DNA from: Sulfitobacter sp. F26204
GTDB taxonomy: Bacteria; Pseudomonadota; Alphaproteobacteria; Rhodobacterales; Rhodobacteraceae
Direction of reading: 5' to 3'
DNA: 64,000 nt
Assembly (NCBI RefSeq): GCF_026410305.1
Contig: NZ_JAPMLQ010000001.1
Span: 186,001 to 250,000, forward strand
How positions within the stretch are numbered: the first letter of the stretch is position 1; each line of letters opens with the position of its first letter. Made by a program: the position numbers and the translations under genes. Below are positions 36,784-47,010 of the stretch, piece by piece. The notes under the pieces were generated by a model. That model saw only the letters and a program-made list of their open reading frames with translations. It was not told the DNA's origin and ran no database searches.

Positions 36784-39007
36784 TCTTGTCTTTCTTGCGC
36801 TTGATCTTATTGGATTTTCGGCGGGGGTTCCGCCCTGCCGGAGATCTGCTGCCTTGCTTGATTTTCTGGTCCTCAAGCTCTAGCAACTCAAGCAGAATAC
36901 CACCCGTCACAGGTGTTGCCTCGGCCAGGCGGACCTTGACCCGCTGGCCCAGCGAAATGATCATGCCGGTGTCAGAACCTCGCAAGGTCTGGCTTTCTTC
37001 ATCGTGATGAAAATATTCGCGGCCCAGACTGCGCATTGGTAGCAACCCATCTGCGCCGGTCTCGTCCAGTTTCACGAAAACGCCAAACCGTGCGATCCCA
37101 CTGATCCGGCCCATGAATTCATTGCCCACGCGCTCTGACAGATAGGATGCCAGATACCGGTCGGTTGTATCCCGTTCCGCCATCATCGAACGACGCTCCG
37201 TGTCCGAGATATGGGCACCGGTCAACTCTAACGATTCATAGTCTTCGGACCGCAAGCCATCCTTGCCCCAGCCATGGGCTGCAATCAGCGCGCGGTGTAC
37301 GATCAGATCCGCATAGCGTCGGATCGGCGAGGTGAAATGCGCATAGGATTTCAACGCCAGACCGAAATGGCCGATATGGGCGGGACCATAGTAAGCCTGG
37401 GTCATCGAGCGCAGGGTTGAAAGGTTGATTAACTCTGCTTCGTCCGTGCCGGCAGCATCATTCAGCAACTTGTTGAGATGTCGCGTTTGCAGGACCTGAC
37501 CCTTGGCGAGCGTGAAACCAGAAGCCTGTGCAGTTTCACGCAAGCTTTCCAGTTTGGTAGGTGTGGGTTCCTCGTGAATGCGGTAGAGCAGCGGTGTTTT
37601 CTTGGCCAACAGCGTTTCGGCAGCGGCGACATTGGCCAGCACCATAAACTCTTCGATCAGTTTATGCGCATCCAGACGCTCTTTGAAGTTGATGGATTGT
37701 ACGGTCCCGTCTTCCTTTAACTCCACCCGACGTTCCGGCAGTTCCAGATCAAGCGGCTGACGCTCGGCACGGGCAATCTTTAGCGCAGCATAGGCGGCAT
37801 AGAGCGGTTTCAAAACAGACTCTAACAGGGCATCTGTTCTTGGGTTCGTCCGTCCGTCAATCGCATTCTGAACTTCTTCGTAATGCAAGGATGCTGGCGA
37901 ACGCATGATACCGCGATGAAAGCTGTGCGACAGTTTGTTCCCCTTGGCGTCCAGCACCATCCGCACCGCGATACAGGCCCGTGGAACCCCTTCATGCAAG
38001 GAACACAAATCACCGGAAAGCCGATCCGGCAGCATGGGCACGACACGGTCAGGAAAATAGGTCGAATTGCCCCGCTTGCGTGCCTCGTGATCCAGCGCCG
38101 AACCCGGAGTCACATATGCCGCAACATCCGCGATCGCGACCCAGATCACATGACCATCCCTGTTGAGGGGGTCATCATCGGCATGGGCATAGCACGCATC
38201 GTCATGATCACGAGCATCAGAAGGATCAATGGTGATCAGGGGCAAATCCTGCAAATCCTCGCGCCCCTTCAGAGTGACTGGGCTGGCTGCATCCGCCTCT
38301 GCAATGACTTCATCGGGGAACTCATCGGGGATGCCGTGTTGGTGGATCGCAATCAGAGATACGGCTTTGGGTGCAGAGGGATCGCCCAGACGGTTCACAA
38401 TGCGCGCACGAGGCAAGCCCATCCGGCCTTTTGGACCTGCCAGCTCAGCTTCGACCAATTCTCCGTCTTGTGCATCAAACATGTCCGCATCGGCGACGAC
38501 CCATTCCTTGTCTGACCCTTTGTCAATCGGCAGGATCCGACCGCCTTCGGAACCTTTGCGAAAAACGCCCAACACTTTCTTGGGATTGGTGCCGATGCGC
38601 CGGATAAGCCGCCCTTCATAGGAATGGTTTTCATCCTGGACCAAGGTCAGGCGAGCCAGAATACGGTCACCTTCGCCCAACGCCGGATCGGAGGGTTTGC
38701 TGATTATCAGCACCGATGGTTCATTTGCTGCGCCGTGCCATTCCATCGGTTTGGCGAACAGATCACCCTGTGCATTCGGCCCTGTCACCATCAATACCGA
38801 CACAGGCGGCAGGCGATCGGGATCCTGATAGCTGCGCTTGCGCTTTTCCAGATGACCTTCGGCTTGCAGCTCTTTCAGGAGCTGTTTCAAATCGATCCGC
38901 GCAGCCCCCTTGATGCCAAATGCACGCGCAATGTCACGTTTGGCGGTTTTAGTGGGATTTTGTTCGATCCATTCGAGAATCTCGGCTTTGCTGGGTATTT
39001 TACTCAT
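36752..39007 (-). CDS. rnr: Ribonuclease R
   Basis: The 751-residue exoribonuclease has an N-terminal winged helix (about 1-70), cold-shock-like domains, the RNB catalytic domain with the acidic cluster TIDPSDARDHDDA (about 258-270), an S1 domain (GRISGIARFGVFVKLDETGADGL, given here as GRISGIARFGVFV) and a very basic Lys/Arg tail (final ~35 residues). It degrades structured RNA from the 3' end. It is the last gene of the dapE-GNAT-glycosyltransferase-rnr run. Confidence 0.95.
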   Translation of the reverse strand: MSKIPSKAEILEWIEQNPTKTAKRDIARAFGIKGAARIDLKQLLKELQAEGHLEKRKRSYQDPDRLPPVSVLMVTGPNAQGDLFAKPMEWHGAANEPSVLIISKPSDPALGEGDRILARLTLVQDENHSYEGRLIRRIGTNPKKVLGVFRKGSEGGRILPIDKGSDKEWVVADADMFDAQDGELVEAELAGPKGRMGLPRARIVNRLGDPSAPKAVSLIAIHQHGIPDEFPDEVIAEADAASPVTLKGREDLQDLPLITIDPSDARDHDDACYAHADDDPLNRDGHVIWVAIADVAAYVTPGSALDHEARKRGNSTYFPDRVVPMLPDRLSGDLCSLHEGVPRACIAVRMVLDAKGNKLSHSFHRGIMRSPASLHYEEVQNAIDGRTNPRTDALLESVLKPLYAAYAALKIARAERQPLDLELPERRVELKEDGTVQSINFKERLDAHKLIEEFMVLANVAAAETLLAKKTPLLYRIHEEPTPTKLESLRETAQASGFTLAKGQVLQTRHLNKLLNDAAGTDEAELINLSTLRSMTQAYYGPAHIGHFGLALKSYAHFTSPIRRYADLIVHRALIAAHGWGKDGLRSEDYESLELTGAHISDTERRSMMAERDTTDRYLASYLSERVGNEFMGRISGIARFGVFVKLDETGADGLLPMRSLGREYFHHDEESQTLRGSDTGMIISLGQRVKVRLAEATPVTGGILLELLELEDQKIKQGSRSPAGRNPRRKSNKIKRKKDKIKRKVSRTRR

Positions 39008-39027
39008 AGGGCGCAGTTATCACGCGC

Positions 39028-39612
39028 TTAGGTCTGCGTCATGGGTAAATCGTCGACTGTATCAACATCACGCAGGGTCGCGATTTCGGCAATACGGTGA
39101 TCGGGAAGGCTCGCCTTGCTGTCGTTCAAGGCGTATTCGCTGGACCAGCGCACCTTCTGTAGAAACCCTTTTGACTGCCGCCGGGGATGTTTCAAACCGA
39201 TCAACCAGTACCCACCATCCAAGGCAGGCCCAAAAACAGCGTCATGATTTCCCAACGCCTGGAAGGCTTGCGCGACATGATGCCGACGGATCTCCGGAAT
39301 GTCAGCGCCGATCAAACAGGCAGGCCCATTAGGCACCCGCCCCAACATCCGGGCCATACGGGCACCCAGATCCCCGCCACCCTGCGGCAGGCGAGGCAGA
39401 TCCCCAGGCCAGATACGGCTTGTCAGCCCTTCACGGTCGGGGCTGACGGCCAGGACAAGATCCCACCGCGGATCACGCAGGGCACGCAAAACCCAGCGTG
39501 TTTGATGACGGAACCACCAGGCAGCGCTGGTCATGCCAAGGTCACGGCCAAGTCGGGTTTTGACGCGGCCTGGACGCGGCTCCTTGACCATAACGATCAG
39601 TGTTTTCCTCAC
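39028..39612 (-). CDS. DUF2064 / TIGR04282-type glycosyltransferase-like protein
   Basis: The 194-residue protein starts [21 protein letters not shown] and has LIGADIPEI and AVFGPALDGGYWLIGLK, the nucleotide-sugar/GT-A-like motifs of DUF2064 proteins, some of which are annotated in arsenosugar synthesis. No arsenic genes are near, so the substrate is open. It overlaps the GNAT gene by 4 bases. Confidence 0.82.
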   Translation of the reverse strand: MRKTLIVMVKEPRPGRVKTRLGRDLGMTSAAWWFRHQTRWVLRALRDPRWDLVLAVSPDREGLTSRIWPGDLPRLPQGGGDLGARMARMLGRVPNGPACLIGADIPEIRRHHVAQAFQALGNHDAVFGPALDGGYWLIGLKHPRRQSKGFLQKVRWSSEYALNDSKASLPDHRIAEIATLRDVDTVDDLPMTQT

Positions 39613-40025
39613 AGGTCGCGCACCATCTCCCTATGGGGAATGCCGGCGTCGTCATAGACTTGGCCAACAGGGTCAAAACCCAGCCGTTGATAAAACCCCA
39701 ATGCGTGAACTTGCGCGCCCAGCCGGGCTTGTTTGGCCTTGCCTCGCGACACCTCCAACGCCTTGTGGATCAGCGCCGCACCCAGACCCGTACCGCGCAT
39801 TGACTTGATCACACACACGCGCCCGATCTTGGCAACACCAGAGGCGATATAAATGCGGGCGCTGCCAACAGCATTTGCCCCTTCCATTGCCAGCAGGTGC
39901 AACGACACATCGTCGAGGTCATCGATTTCATCGGCTTCGGAGACACCCTGTTCTTCAATAAACACCTGCCGCCGCAAGGCGCGACAGGTGACAATATCAT
40001 CGGTCAGGGAAATGGTGGTACTCAT
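39609..40025 (-). CDS. GNAT-family N-acetyltransferase
   Basis: The 138-residue protein has the ElaA-like start ([12 protein letters not shown]) and acetyl-CoA-binding [21 protein letters not shown], then a late [15 protein letters not shown]. The acceptor is unknown. Four-base overlaps with dapE and the glycosyltransferase gene indicate a coupled operon. Confidence 0.88.
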   Translation of the reverse strand: MSTTISLTDDIVTCRALRRQVFIEEQGVSEADEIDDLDDVSLHLLAMEGANAVGSARIYIASGVAKIGRVCVIKSMRGTGLGAALIHKALEVSRGKAKQARLGAQVHALGFYQRLGFDPVGQVYDDAGIPHREMVRDL

Positions 40026-41179
40026 GCAAAGTATTCCTTGAGTATCCGGCCATAAATCGCCTTGAGCTGGTGAATATGTTCGATGCGCACATTCTCATCC
40101 ACCTGATGCATAGACTGCCCGACAAGACCGAACTCCACCACCGGACAATGTGATTTCACAAATCTTGCATCCGACGTACCGCCTGTGGTCGAAAGCTGTG
40201 GTGTAACCCCTGTTTCCGCCTCAACGGCCGATGCCACCAAGGTAGAGAGAGGGCCGGGAGGTGTGATGAAGCTTTCGCCTGAAACCTTGATCTGCATGTC
40301 GATCTCAATGGCAAATTCGGCGCGAACCTTTTCAACCTCCTTTTCCAGCCAAGCCGTGAGCGACGCAGCGGAATGGCTGTCATTGAACCTGATATTCGCC
40401 GTTGCCGAGCAAGAGGCAGGAATGACATTGGTCGCTGTATTGCCCGTATCCACCGTTACCACCGCCAGAGTCGACGGATCAAAATGATCGGTGCCTTCGT
40501 CCAGGGTGTGTGAGGCCAGCCGATCCATAAGGCGCATCATTGCTGGCAGCGGGTTGTTGGCGCGATGAGGATAGGCGGAATGGCCCTGTTTACCCAGCAC
40601 CTTGAACCAAACCGTCATCGAACCCCGGCGTCCGATCTTGATCATATCGCCCATCACCTCGGGGCAGGTCGGTTCCCCAACGAGGCAGACATCCATGCGA
40701 TCACCGTTTTTCTCCATATGCTCCAGCAAAGCGGTGGTACCGTCCAGCGCATCACCTTCCTCATCCCCAGTGATGGCAATGACAACCGACCCATCAGGCG
40801 GTGTCGCGCGCACGAAATCAACCGCAGCGGCGACAAAAGCGGCGACGCCCGATTTCATGTCTGTCGTACCGCGTCCGTACATTATCCCATCTTTGATTTC
40901 AGCGCCGAAGGGCGGCATCGTCCAATCCGACGCATTCCCGATTGGTACGACATCAGTATGACCGTTGAACCCAAAAGTTTTTGTGTTGCCCTTTTTGCCC
41001 CAGCGCGCAAACAGATTGCGGATGCCACCACGGTCGGCCCAGACACAGTCAAACCCCGCAGCGGTCAACACCTCCTGCACGATCTCCAATGCACCTTCAT
41101 TTGCTGGCGTCACCGAGGCGCATCGCACCAATCGGGCGGTCAGATCTACAGGATCAATCGGGTCAATTGCGCGGGCCAT
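40022..41179 (-). CDS. dapE: Succinyl-diaminopimelate desuccinylase DapE
   Basis: DapE removes succinate from N-succinyl-LL-diaminopimelate in lysine and murein synthesis. The 385 residues carry the M20 metal-site segments [21 protein letters not shown] and [11 protein letters not shown], and the late TSDARF motif. It heads the leftward operon. Its pathway partner dapD lies at 44906-45733 on the same strand, separated by the plus-strand Hint pair. Confidence 0.95.
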   Translation of the reverse strand: MARAIDPIDPVDLTARLVRCASVTPANEGALEIVQEVLTAAGFDCVWADRGGIRNLFARWGKKGNTKTFGFNGHTDVVPIGNASDWTMPPFGAEIKDGIMYGRGTTDMKSGVAAFVAAAVDFVRATPPDGSVVIAITGDEEGDALDGTTALLEHMEKNGDRMDVCLVGEPTCPEVMGDMIKIGRRGSMTVWFKVLGKQGHSAYPHRANNPLPAMMRLMDRLASHTLDEGTDHFDPSTLAVVTVDTGNTATNVIPASCSATANIRFNDSHSAASLTAWLEKEVEKVRAEFAIEIDMQIKVSGESFITPPGPLSTLVASAVEAETGVTPQLSTTGGTSDARFVKSHCPVVEFGLVGQSMHQVDENVRIEHIHQLKAIYGRILKEYFA

Positions 41180-41265
41180 GCTGGGTCCTTTTCAAAAAAC
41201 ACTAGGGCCCGTCACTTTTGTGGCGAAAAAGGCGCGGTGCCAAGGGGGGCTGCGCAGGAAATGCT

Positions 41266-41289
41266 TAACAGAGGGCGCGGCACCTGTTA
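41266..41289. repeat. Interrupted palindrome in the dapE / Hint-gene divergent gap
   Basis: TAACAG (41266-41271) and CTGTTA (41284-41289) are inverted around a 12-base spacer in the 282-base gap 41180-41461. It could be an operator for either divergent gene. Apart from this, the gap holds no evident gene. Confidence 0.3.
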
Positions 41290-41461
41290 GCATTATGTCA
41301 ATAATATGACCCGAGGCAGGGCATCAGCAGTACCGCAGTCGCACCGAGCACCTGAAAACAGGGCCGATTTGACCGCAATGTAACACAACAGACAAGGGTG
41401 GTTTCCGCCTGAAATCCTGTGCTGATCATTGCTATCCGGGCCCAAGGTGTGAGGCAGGACA

Positions 41462-43042
41462 ATGGTAGCAGCAGCAGAGCTTCCAATTAATACGGTACGC
41501 GAAGGCACCACCGCCACGCAGATGGCGCAGACCATCTTTGGCAATGGTGTCACGGTTACGGGTGCCACCTACTACGGCGATATTGATAGTGCCGGGATTT
41601 ATTCCAACGGAGACTCTGTGACACCCGGTGTCACACCTGGCAACACGGGTGTCATCCTTTCAACGGGCAACGCACAAGATTTCACGAATTCTTCAGGTCA
41701 GTCCAACCAGAACACCAACACCTCGACGAATACTTCGGGAACAAACAATCACGGCCAATACAATAGTGCTGCGGGTGCCCGGACCTATGATGCCTCGACG
41801 CTGGATGTCGATTTCATCCCCGACACAAGCATCATGACGATGCAATTCATCTTTTCATCGGAAGAATACCCGGAGTTCGAAAATTCGATCTATCAGGATT
41901 TTGTTGGCGTCTGGATCAACGGGACACTGGTGCCAATGGACGTGGGGAATGGCGATGTCGACCCTGGCAACGTCAACACGACCAACAACATCAACATGTA
42001 CGTCAACAACCAGAATGACGAATTCAACACCGAGATGGACGGTTTTACGATCACGCTTACCTTGACGATGAACGTCAATGTTGGCGTGACAAATTCCATG
42101 CGCATCGCAATCGCGGATGTGGCTGATTCAAACTACGATTCCAACCTGTTGATCGCAGGTGATTCCGTGCAAACCGATCTTGTGGCCTTGTCAGACAACA
42201 TTGATCTGTTTCCCGACGGGGACAAAGTTATCGATGTTCTGGCCAATGACATCAACAACGGCCCCGGTTCGCTGACCATTACGCAGATCAATGGCGTCGA
42301 TGTGGTTGCGGGTGACACAATCACCTTGCCGACCGGGCAAACCGTCAAGTTGAATGCCGACGGCACATTTACCGTAACTGGTGATGGCGACGTAGAGAAT
42401 TTCAACTTTACCTACACAATCGACAACGGTGTCGATACGGATGTCGGTTTTGTCAATGCGACGGGCGTCCCTTGCTTTGTTGCCGGTACGATGATCGCCA
42501 CCCCCGATGGAGAGCGGCCCGCCGAAAGTCTTGTTCCCGGAGACCTCGTCTTGACCCAGGATGACGGCCCACAGCCTCTGCGCTGGATCGGAACACGTGA
42601 GGTTGCAGCCACAGGTGATTTTGCTCCGATCCAAATTCGCGCAAACACTTTTGGTACACACCGTGATCTGCTGGTCTCGCCGCTGCACCGTGTACTGATC
42701 CGCGACAACCTTGCTGAACTGCTTTTCGGTGAGGCCGAAGTATTGATTGCCGCGCGTGATCTGGTGAATGACCGGTCTGTGCGGCGGCGATCAGGGGGCG
42801 AGGTAACCTATGTACATCTTCTGTTTGACCGCCATCAGGTTGTGTTTTCCGAAGGGTTGGAAACCGAGAGTTTCCTACCTGGCCCGCAAACAACCAAGAG
42901 TTTCGAACGCGAGATTGTTGACGAGATCTGTGCAATTTTTCCCGAAATAGATCCAGAGACCGGTCGCGGTTATTCCCCAGCCGCGCGCCGCACCCTGAAA
43001 CGCTATGAGGCGGATTTGCTGCGCGCCGCCAAGGTGGCCTGA
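41462..43042 (+). CDS. Choice-of-anchor L / Hint-domain surface protein
   Basis: The 526-residue protein has a choice-of-anchor L-like N-terminal region (about 30-240; FIFSSEEYPEFENSIYQDF), an Ig/cadherin-like segment (~245-335; DVLANDINNG) and a Hint domain (~336-475). The Hint nucleophile Cys338 (GVPCFVAGTMI) and the block-F-like SPLHRVL with His409 are present. There is no Sec signal peptide, which fits type I or other unconventional export known for Roseobacter Hint proteins. Self-cleavage is predicted, not shown. The second Hint gene starts one base after its stop. Confidence 0.85.
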   Translation: MVAAAELPINTVREGTTATQMAQTIFGNGVTVTGATYYGDIDSAGIYSNGDSVTPGVTPGNTGVILSTGNAQDFTNSSGQSNQNTNTSTNTSGTNNHGQYNSAAGARTYDASTLDVDFIPDTSIMTMQFIFSSEEYPEFENSIYQDFVGVWINGTLVPMDVGNGDVDPGNVNTTNNINMYVNNQNDEFNTEMDGFTITLTLTMNVNVGVTNSMRIAIADVADSNYDSNLLIAGDSVQTDLVALSDNIDLFPDGDKVIDVLANDINNGPGSLTITQINGVDVVAGDTITLPTGQTVKLNADGTFTVTGDGDVENFNFTYTIDNGVDTDVGFVNATGVPCFVAGTMIATPDGERPAESLVPGDLVLTQDDGPQPLRWIGTREVAATGDFAPIQIRANTFGTHRDLLVSPLHRVLIRDNLAELLFGEAEVLIAARDLVNDRSVRRRSGGEVTYVHLLFDRHQVVFSEGLETESFLPGPQTTKSFEREIVDEICAIFPEIDPETGRGYSPAARRTLKRYEADLLRAAKVA

Positions 43043-43043
43043 C

Positions 43044-44138
43044 ATGACTTGGCTTGCCCTTTGTGACCATGATGACCGCAGATTGTCCTTGCGCGGGCTT
43101 GGCACCGACAAAAAAGAGTCTCCACAGCTTGAGGATACGCCTGCGACACTCCTGACCCGTGGCAGCATCATGTTTGAAACCCGATTGTCGGCAGATGGTC
43201 GTCCACAGGTTCTATTTGGCTACAAAACCACATTCCCTGCCATGCGCAGTTTGACGTTTCAGGCCATCCCCGGTGGCGGCATCGCGATGGTGCAGGTTCA
43301 AAACGGTGACATATCACACGCAGCCATCAAACACGCCGAAGCAGGCCGGACCGATGTGGTGCGTATCACCTATTCCTGGGACAGCACGCTGAATTGGGGT
43401 CGCATGACGCTGGAGAAACCGGAAGAAACGGAAGTTACCAGCGTTTACATCGACAATCCCCGTGCCCTGTCTTTAGAGGATATTCGCGATTTGATGCTGG
43501 GGCGCAGCGATCAGACCTTTGCCTCTGACATGATATTCGCCGCTCTGTCGGACCAGATCGAACCGATTGGTCCGATGCCAACACTGTTGCCTGGGACGCC
43601 GCTGGCGACGCCTTGGGGCTATAAAGATGCCAATAAATTGCAGCGTGGCGATACGGTGATCACCCGTGAGGCTGGCATTGTACCGGTATTGCAACATGTC
43701 GGGCGCACCGTGCCTGCCCGCGGCAGTTTCTGTCCCATCCGTTTGCGCGCGCCTTACTTTGGGCTGCAGCAGGACATCATTGTCGCACCTGACCAACGCT
43801 TGATTATTGACGGACCCGAAGTAGAATATCTGTTCAGTCAGGAGGCCGTGCTGGTGCCTGCGCGTCATTTGGTCAATGGCTTTGCCGCGCTGACCGAGCC
43901 TTGCGGCCCGATGATCACCTATTCCCAGCTGTTGCTGCCTCGCCATGAAACCTTGCTGGCCGCCGGCACCTCGGTCGAGAGCCTGTATATCGGCCGGATC
44001 AGGCGCAACAACCAGCATCTGCAAAGCAGCCTGTTACATAGTTTTGATCGGGCACTACTGCCTGAACATCCGCGCCCCGCGCATCACGTTTTACGTTGGT
44101 TTGACGCCATCCATCTGGCACGTCGTCGCGCGGCATAA
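43044..44138 (+). CDS. Degenerate Hint-domain protein coupled to the previous gene
   Basis: The 364-residue protein has an unrecognised N-terminal half (~1-175; contains FETRLSADGRPQVLFGYK and ITYSWDS) and a C-terminal Hint-like region matching the upstream protein segment by segment. At the nucleophile position PCFVAGT becomes PTLLPGT (Thr180), and SPLHRVL becomes APDQRLI (Gln251), so both catalytic residues are changed. It starts at a TGACATGA junction with the previous stop, indicating coupled translation. It may be a partner or inhibitor rather than a protease; that is inference. Confidence 0.78.
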   Translation: MTWLALCDHDDRRLSLRGLGTDKKESPQLEDTPATLLTRGSIMFETRLSADGRPQVLFGYKTTFPAMRSLTFQAIPGGGIAMVQVQNGDISHAAIKHAEAGRTDVVRITYSWDSTLNWGRMTLEKPEETEVTSVYIDNPRALSLEDIRDLMLGRSDQTFASDMIFAALSDQIEPIGPMPTLLPGTPLATPWGYKDANKLQRGDTVITREAGIVPVLQHVGRTVPARGSFCPIRLRAPYFGLQQDIIVAPDQRLIIDGPEVEYLFSQEAVLVPARHLVNGFAALTEPCGPMITYSQLLLPRHETLLAAGTSVESLYIGRIRRNNQHLQSSLLHSFDRALLPEHPRPAHHVLRWFDAIHLARRRAA

Positions 44139-44159
44139 ACCGATACAGCCCTTAAGAGG

Positions 44160-44498
44160 TCAGTCGAAAAACGGCGTCATCTGTGCAATGATCACAGAAT
44201 TTTCATCCAGTGCCCGTTGCATCAGTCCACGCTCTTCTTCATCGATTTCATGCCCCTCTGCCTCGCGTTCAGCCAGAGTGCCATAGCCGTCGACATCAAG
44301 CGGATTGGTATCGGCCTGTTTGAGAATGGCGACAGTTTCACGCACGGCCTCAGCCTCATCCACGCCGGAAGCGAAACACATCAGAGCAGCACCTGTTGCC
44401 TTGTCCGGCAGGCCGTCACCCTCCTTGCGCCCGATCTGGACCAATAGGGTATAAACCTGCTGACGCGAAGGTTTTTTGGTTTTATTGCTCTCTGACAT
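44160..44498 (-). CDS. Conserved-looking hypothetical protein, acidic
   Basis: The 112-residue protein begins MSESNKTKKPSRQQVYTLLVQIGRKEGDGLPD and is acidic and probably helical, without a signal peptide or membrane segment. I do not recognise a domain. The start at 44498 was chosen over a longer frame because MSES begins a coherent protein. It is last in a dapD-led leftward run. Confidence 0.6.
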   Translation of the reverse strand: MSESNKTKKPSRQQVYTLLVQIGRKEGDGLPDKATGAALMCFASGVDEAEAVRETVAILKQADTNPLDVDGYGTLAEREAEGHEIDEEERGLMQRALDENSVIIAQMTPFFD

Positions 44499-44541
44499 GA
44501 CCGGGGTTGCCCTTTGGTAAATACGATAGCTTCGGGAACCG

Positions 44542-44904
44542 CTATTCGCAGCGAATGTAACGTGTAACGTCTCCGCCGTCACGAACCGTCACGATCCCCT
44601 CCGGCGTGTCGAGGATCATGATCCGCATCTGAGATATTTCGCTCTCGTTACTGCAGTGCAGATCAAACAGCGTCGCATCCATGTCCCGCACCTTGGTAGG
44701 ATTCAGCATCCGGCATTCGGACTCGATGCCAAAGAACACCCCATCCTGAATGGCCATAGCTCCGCCATCCATTCCGACGCTCTTGCAATCCCAGGCGTCG
44801 GCCCATTCCGCATCGGGTTTATACAGGCCGTCCAAACCCTGCGCATGTGAAACATTTGTCATGGCAAGCGTTGCCATTAGCACGATTGCAGACGCACGCA
44901 TCAA
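44542..44904 (-). CDS. Small exported hypothetical protein
   Basis: The 120-residue protein has a signal peptide (MMRASAIVLMATLAMTNVSHA) and a mature part with four cysteines (AWDCKS, SECRM, LHCSN, IRCE), suggesting two disulfides in the periplasm. No family is recognised. It follows dapD by one base on the same strand. Confidence 0.65.
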   Translation of the reverse strand: MMRASAIVLMATLAMTNVSHAQGLDGLYKPDAEWADAWDCKSVGMDGGAMAIQDGVFFGIESECRMLNPTKVRDMDATLFDLHCSNESEISQMRIMILDTPEGIVTVRDGGDVTRYIRCE

Positions 44905-44905
44905 A

Positions 44906-45733
44906 TCAGTCCCGCAACAACTCGTTTATCGAGGTTTTGGAGCGCGTCCGTTCGTCGACCCGCTTGACGATTACCGCGCAATATAGGTTCACACCGTTCT
45001 TGGACGGCATGGAGCCTGCGACCACAACAGAGCCTGAGGGCACTTCACCATACATGACTTCGCCGGTTTCGCGGTCCACAATCTTGGTTGACTGGCCGAT
45101 AAATACCCCCATGCCAAGCACGGAACCTTCGCGTACGATACAGCCTTCGACCACTTCGGAACGCGCACCGATAAAGCAATTGTCTTCGATGATCGTCGGG
45201 CCGGCCTGCATTGGCTCCAACACGCCACCAATGCCCACGCCGCCGGACAAATGTACGTTTTTCCCGATTTGTGCACAGGAACCCACGGTAGCCCAGGTAT
45301 CGACCATCGTTCCGGAATCAACATAAGCGCCAATGTTCACAAATGACGGCATCAATACAACACCAGGCGCGATATAGGCAGATTTGCGCACGACACAATT
45401 TGGAACAGCGCGAAATCCGGCAGCAGCCCACCGGGCATCATCCCATCCCTTGAACTTGCTGTCTACCTTGTCCCACCAGCCGGCACCCTGCGGGCCGCCT
45501 TCCTGATGTTCCATGTCCTTAATGCGAAAACCCAGCAGCACGGCCTTTTTTGCCCATTGGTTCACATGCCAGCTGCCATCGTCCTGCTTTTCCGCCACCC
45601 GCAGTTTACCACTGTCGAGGGCGTTCAGCGTGTCTTCGATTGCGTCTCGTGTCTCGCCCGTGGTGGCCGAGGTGATCTCATCGCGCGACTCCCACGCGGC
45701 TTCGATGGCGTTTTCAAGTTGGGCGTTGGACAT
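44906..45733 (-). CDS. dapD: Tetrahydrodipicolinate N-succinyltransferase DapD
   Basis: DapD makes N-succinyl-2-amino-6-ketopimelate, two steps before DapE. The 275-residue protein has the N-terminal helical part ([13 protein letters not shown]) and a left-handed beta-helix of hexapeptide repeats ([35 protein letters not shown]). It is divergent from the LOG gene. Confidence 0.96.
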   Translation of the reverse strand: MSNAQLENAIEAAWESRDEITSATTGETRDAIEDTLNALDSGKLRVAEKQDDGSWHVNQWAKKAVLLGFRIKDMEHQEGGPQGAGWWDKVDSKFKGWDDARWAAAGFRAVPNCVVRKSAYIAPGVVLMPSFVNIGAYVDSGTMVDTWATVGSCAQIGKNVHLSGGVGIGGVLEPMQAGPTIIEDNCFIGARSEVVEGCIVREGSVLGMGVFIGQSTKIVDRETGEVMYGEVPSGSVVVAGSMPSKNGVNLYCAVIVKRVDERTRSKTSINELLRD

Positions 45734-45926
45734 CTGGCTGCTCCTGCTGCAAACGGTTCCCCGCGCTATATCCTTGGCCCGAGGTCAGCGCAATCTCTCA
45801 GCGTAATTTGATCGAATGACGTTTCAGAGCCCGAATCCACGCGTTATTGAGCTTTCCAACAGGCAGCATCCCTTGCAAGTCCGCCCCAACCAAGCCACCC
45901 TGACGTCGACCATTTTGGAGACTTCG

Positions 45927-46772
45927 ATGAAAGACGATCAACGCCGCCATCCCCTACGCGATGCGAACACAGATCGCGCAGCGGCCGAAGCGGCACCAGA
46001 CACCCCCCAGACACGTGCACCTGCATACAAGTTGGCCTTTACCGATGATGCCTTCATGGGGCGGGAAGAATTGCGACCCGTACGGTTGCAACTGGAACTG
46101 TTGAAGCCAGAGATGATGTTGGACGCCGAAGGCATTACATCAACCATCGTATTGTTTGGCGGTGCCCGCATTCCCGAACCTGCGCAAAAAGACATGGCAC
46201 GCACCAAAACCCTGGCGGAATTGTCTCGCTTTTATGATGAGGCACGCGAATTTTCGCGACTGATGACGTTGAAATCGATGAAAGGTGGCGGCACCCAGGA
46301 CGTGATTGTCACCGGCGGCGGTCCCGGTGTGATGGAGGCAGGCAACCGTGGCGCCGTAGACGCCGGTGGCCGGTCCATCGGCCTGAACATCGTGTTGCCG
46401 TTTGAACAGGCGCCAAACCTGTATGTTACGCCCGAGCTCTGCTTTAATTTCCATTACTTCGCGATCCGGAAAATGCATTTCCTGATGCGCGCAAAGGCGA
46501 TCTGTGTCTTTCCCGGTGGCTTTGGCACCATGGACGAAACCTTTGAGGCACTGACCCTGATCCAGACCGGCCGCATGCAACGAGTGCCGTTTCTGTTGTT
46601 CGGCCGTGCGTTCTGGCAGAAAATCATCAACTGGGAGGCGCTGGCGGATGCGGGCACCATTTCAGCCGAAGACCTTGATCTGTTCAGGTTTGTCGAAACC
46701 GCAGATGAGGCGATGGCGTTGATCGACAATTGGGAGCCAGCAACCGCGCGAGAATCAATTCCCGGCCGGTAG
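45927..46772 (+). CDS. LOG-family protein (putative cytokinin-riboside-type phosphoribohydrolase)
   Basis: The 281-residue Rossmann protein has VTGGGPGVMEAGNRGA and the LOG signature PGGFGTMDE, with an N-terminal extension of about 80 residues. LOG enzymes release the base from nucleoside 5'-monophosphates. Many bacterial members act generally on purine nucleotides. MKDD at 45927 is set by GGAG 7 bases upstream; the frame is open earlier. Confidence 0.87.
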   Translation: MKDDQRRHPLRDANTDRAAAEAAPDTPQTRAPAYKLAFTDDAFMGREELRPVRLQLELLKPEMMLDAEGITSTIVLFGGARIPEPAQKDMARTKTLAELSRFYDEAREFSRLMTLKSMKGGGTQDVIVTGGGPGVMEAGNRGAVDAGGRSIGLNIVLPFEQAPNLYVTPELCFNFHYFAIRKMHFLMRAKAICVFPGGFGTMDETFEALTLIQTGRMQRVPFLLFGRAFWQKIINWEALADAGTISAEDLDLFRFVETADEAMALIDNWEPATARESIPGR

Positions 46773-46797
46773 GGCCGCCGCCCCGGAAGGGATCAGT

Positions 46798-47010
46798 CTA
46801 GGCGCTTATTTCTGCGGGAAGGACACCGACTTCGACATGATGTGGCAGGGTTTCTACGACCTGACCGTGATCCGTGTCTTTGATCGCATAGCCGTACCCT
46901 GCCAGCCGGTGCTTCCATTCGCGCTGGGACAAGGCATTTCCGCGTTCGCGCAGAACCAGATCAATAACCTGGGCAGTGATGAACGGGTCTTTGTTGGACA
47001 TGATGGACAT
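46798..47010 (-). CDS. Small hypothetical protein
   Basis: The 70-residue protein starts MSIMSNKDPFITAQVIDLVL and is mostly helical, with no membrane segment. AGGA lies 8 bases before the ATG at 47010. It is read towards the convergent LOG gene. No family is recognised. Confidence 0.55.
   Translation of the reverse strand: MSIMSNKDPFITAQVIDLVLRERGNALSQREWKHRLAGYGYAIKDTDHGQVVETLPHHVEVGVLPAEISA

Noticed and set aside
41293-41568. 91-codon minus-strand frame across the dapE/Hint gap
   Set aside because: It runs into the Hint gene in antisense, has no ribosome site, and is rich in low-complexity residues.
42453-42890. Hint region as an intein
   Set aside because: The Hint domain sits at the C-terminal part of an exported-type protein, with no split host enzyme or C-extein nucleophile. 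Hedgehog/Hint autoprocessing fits better.
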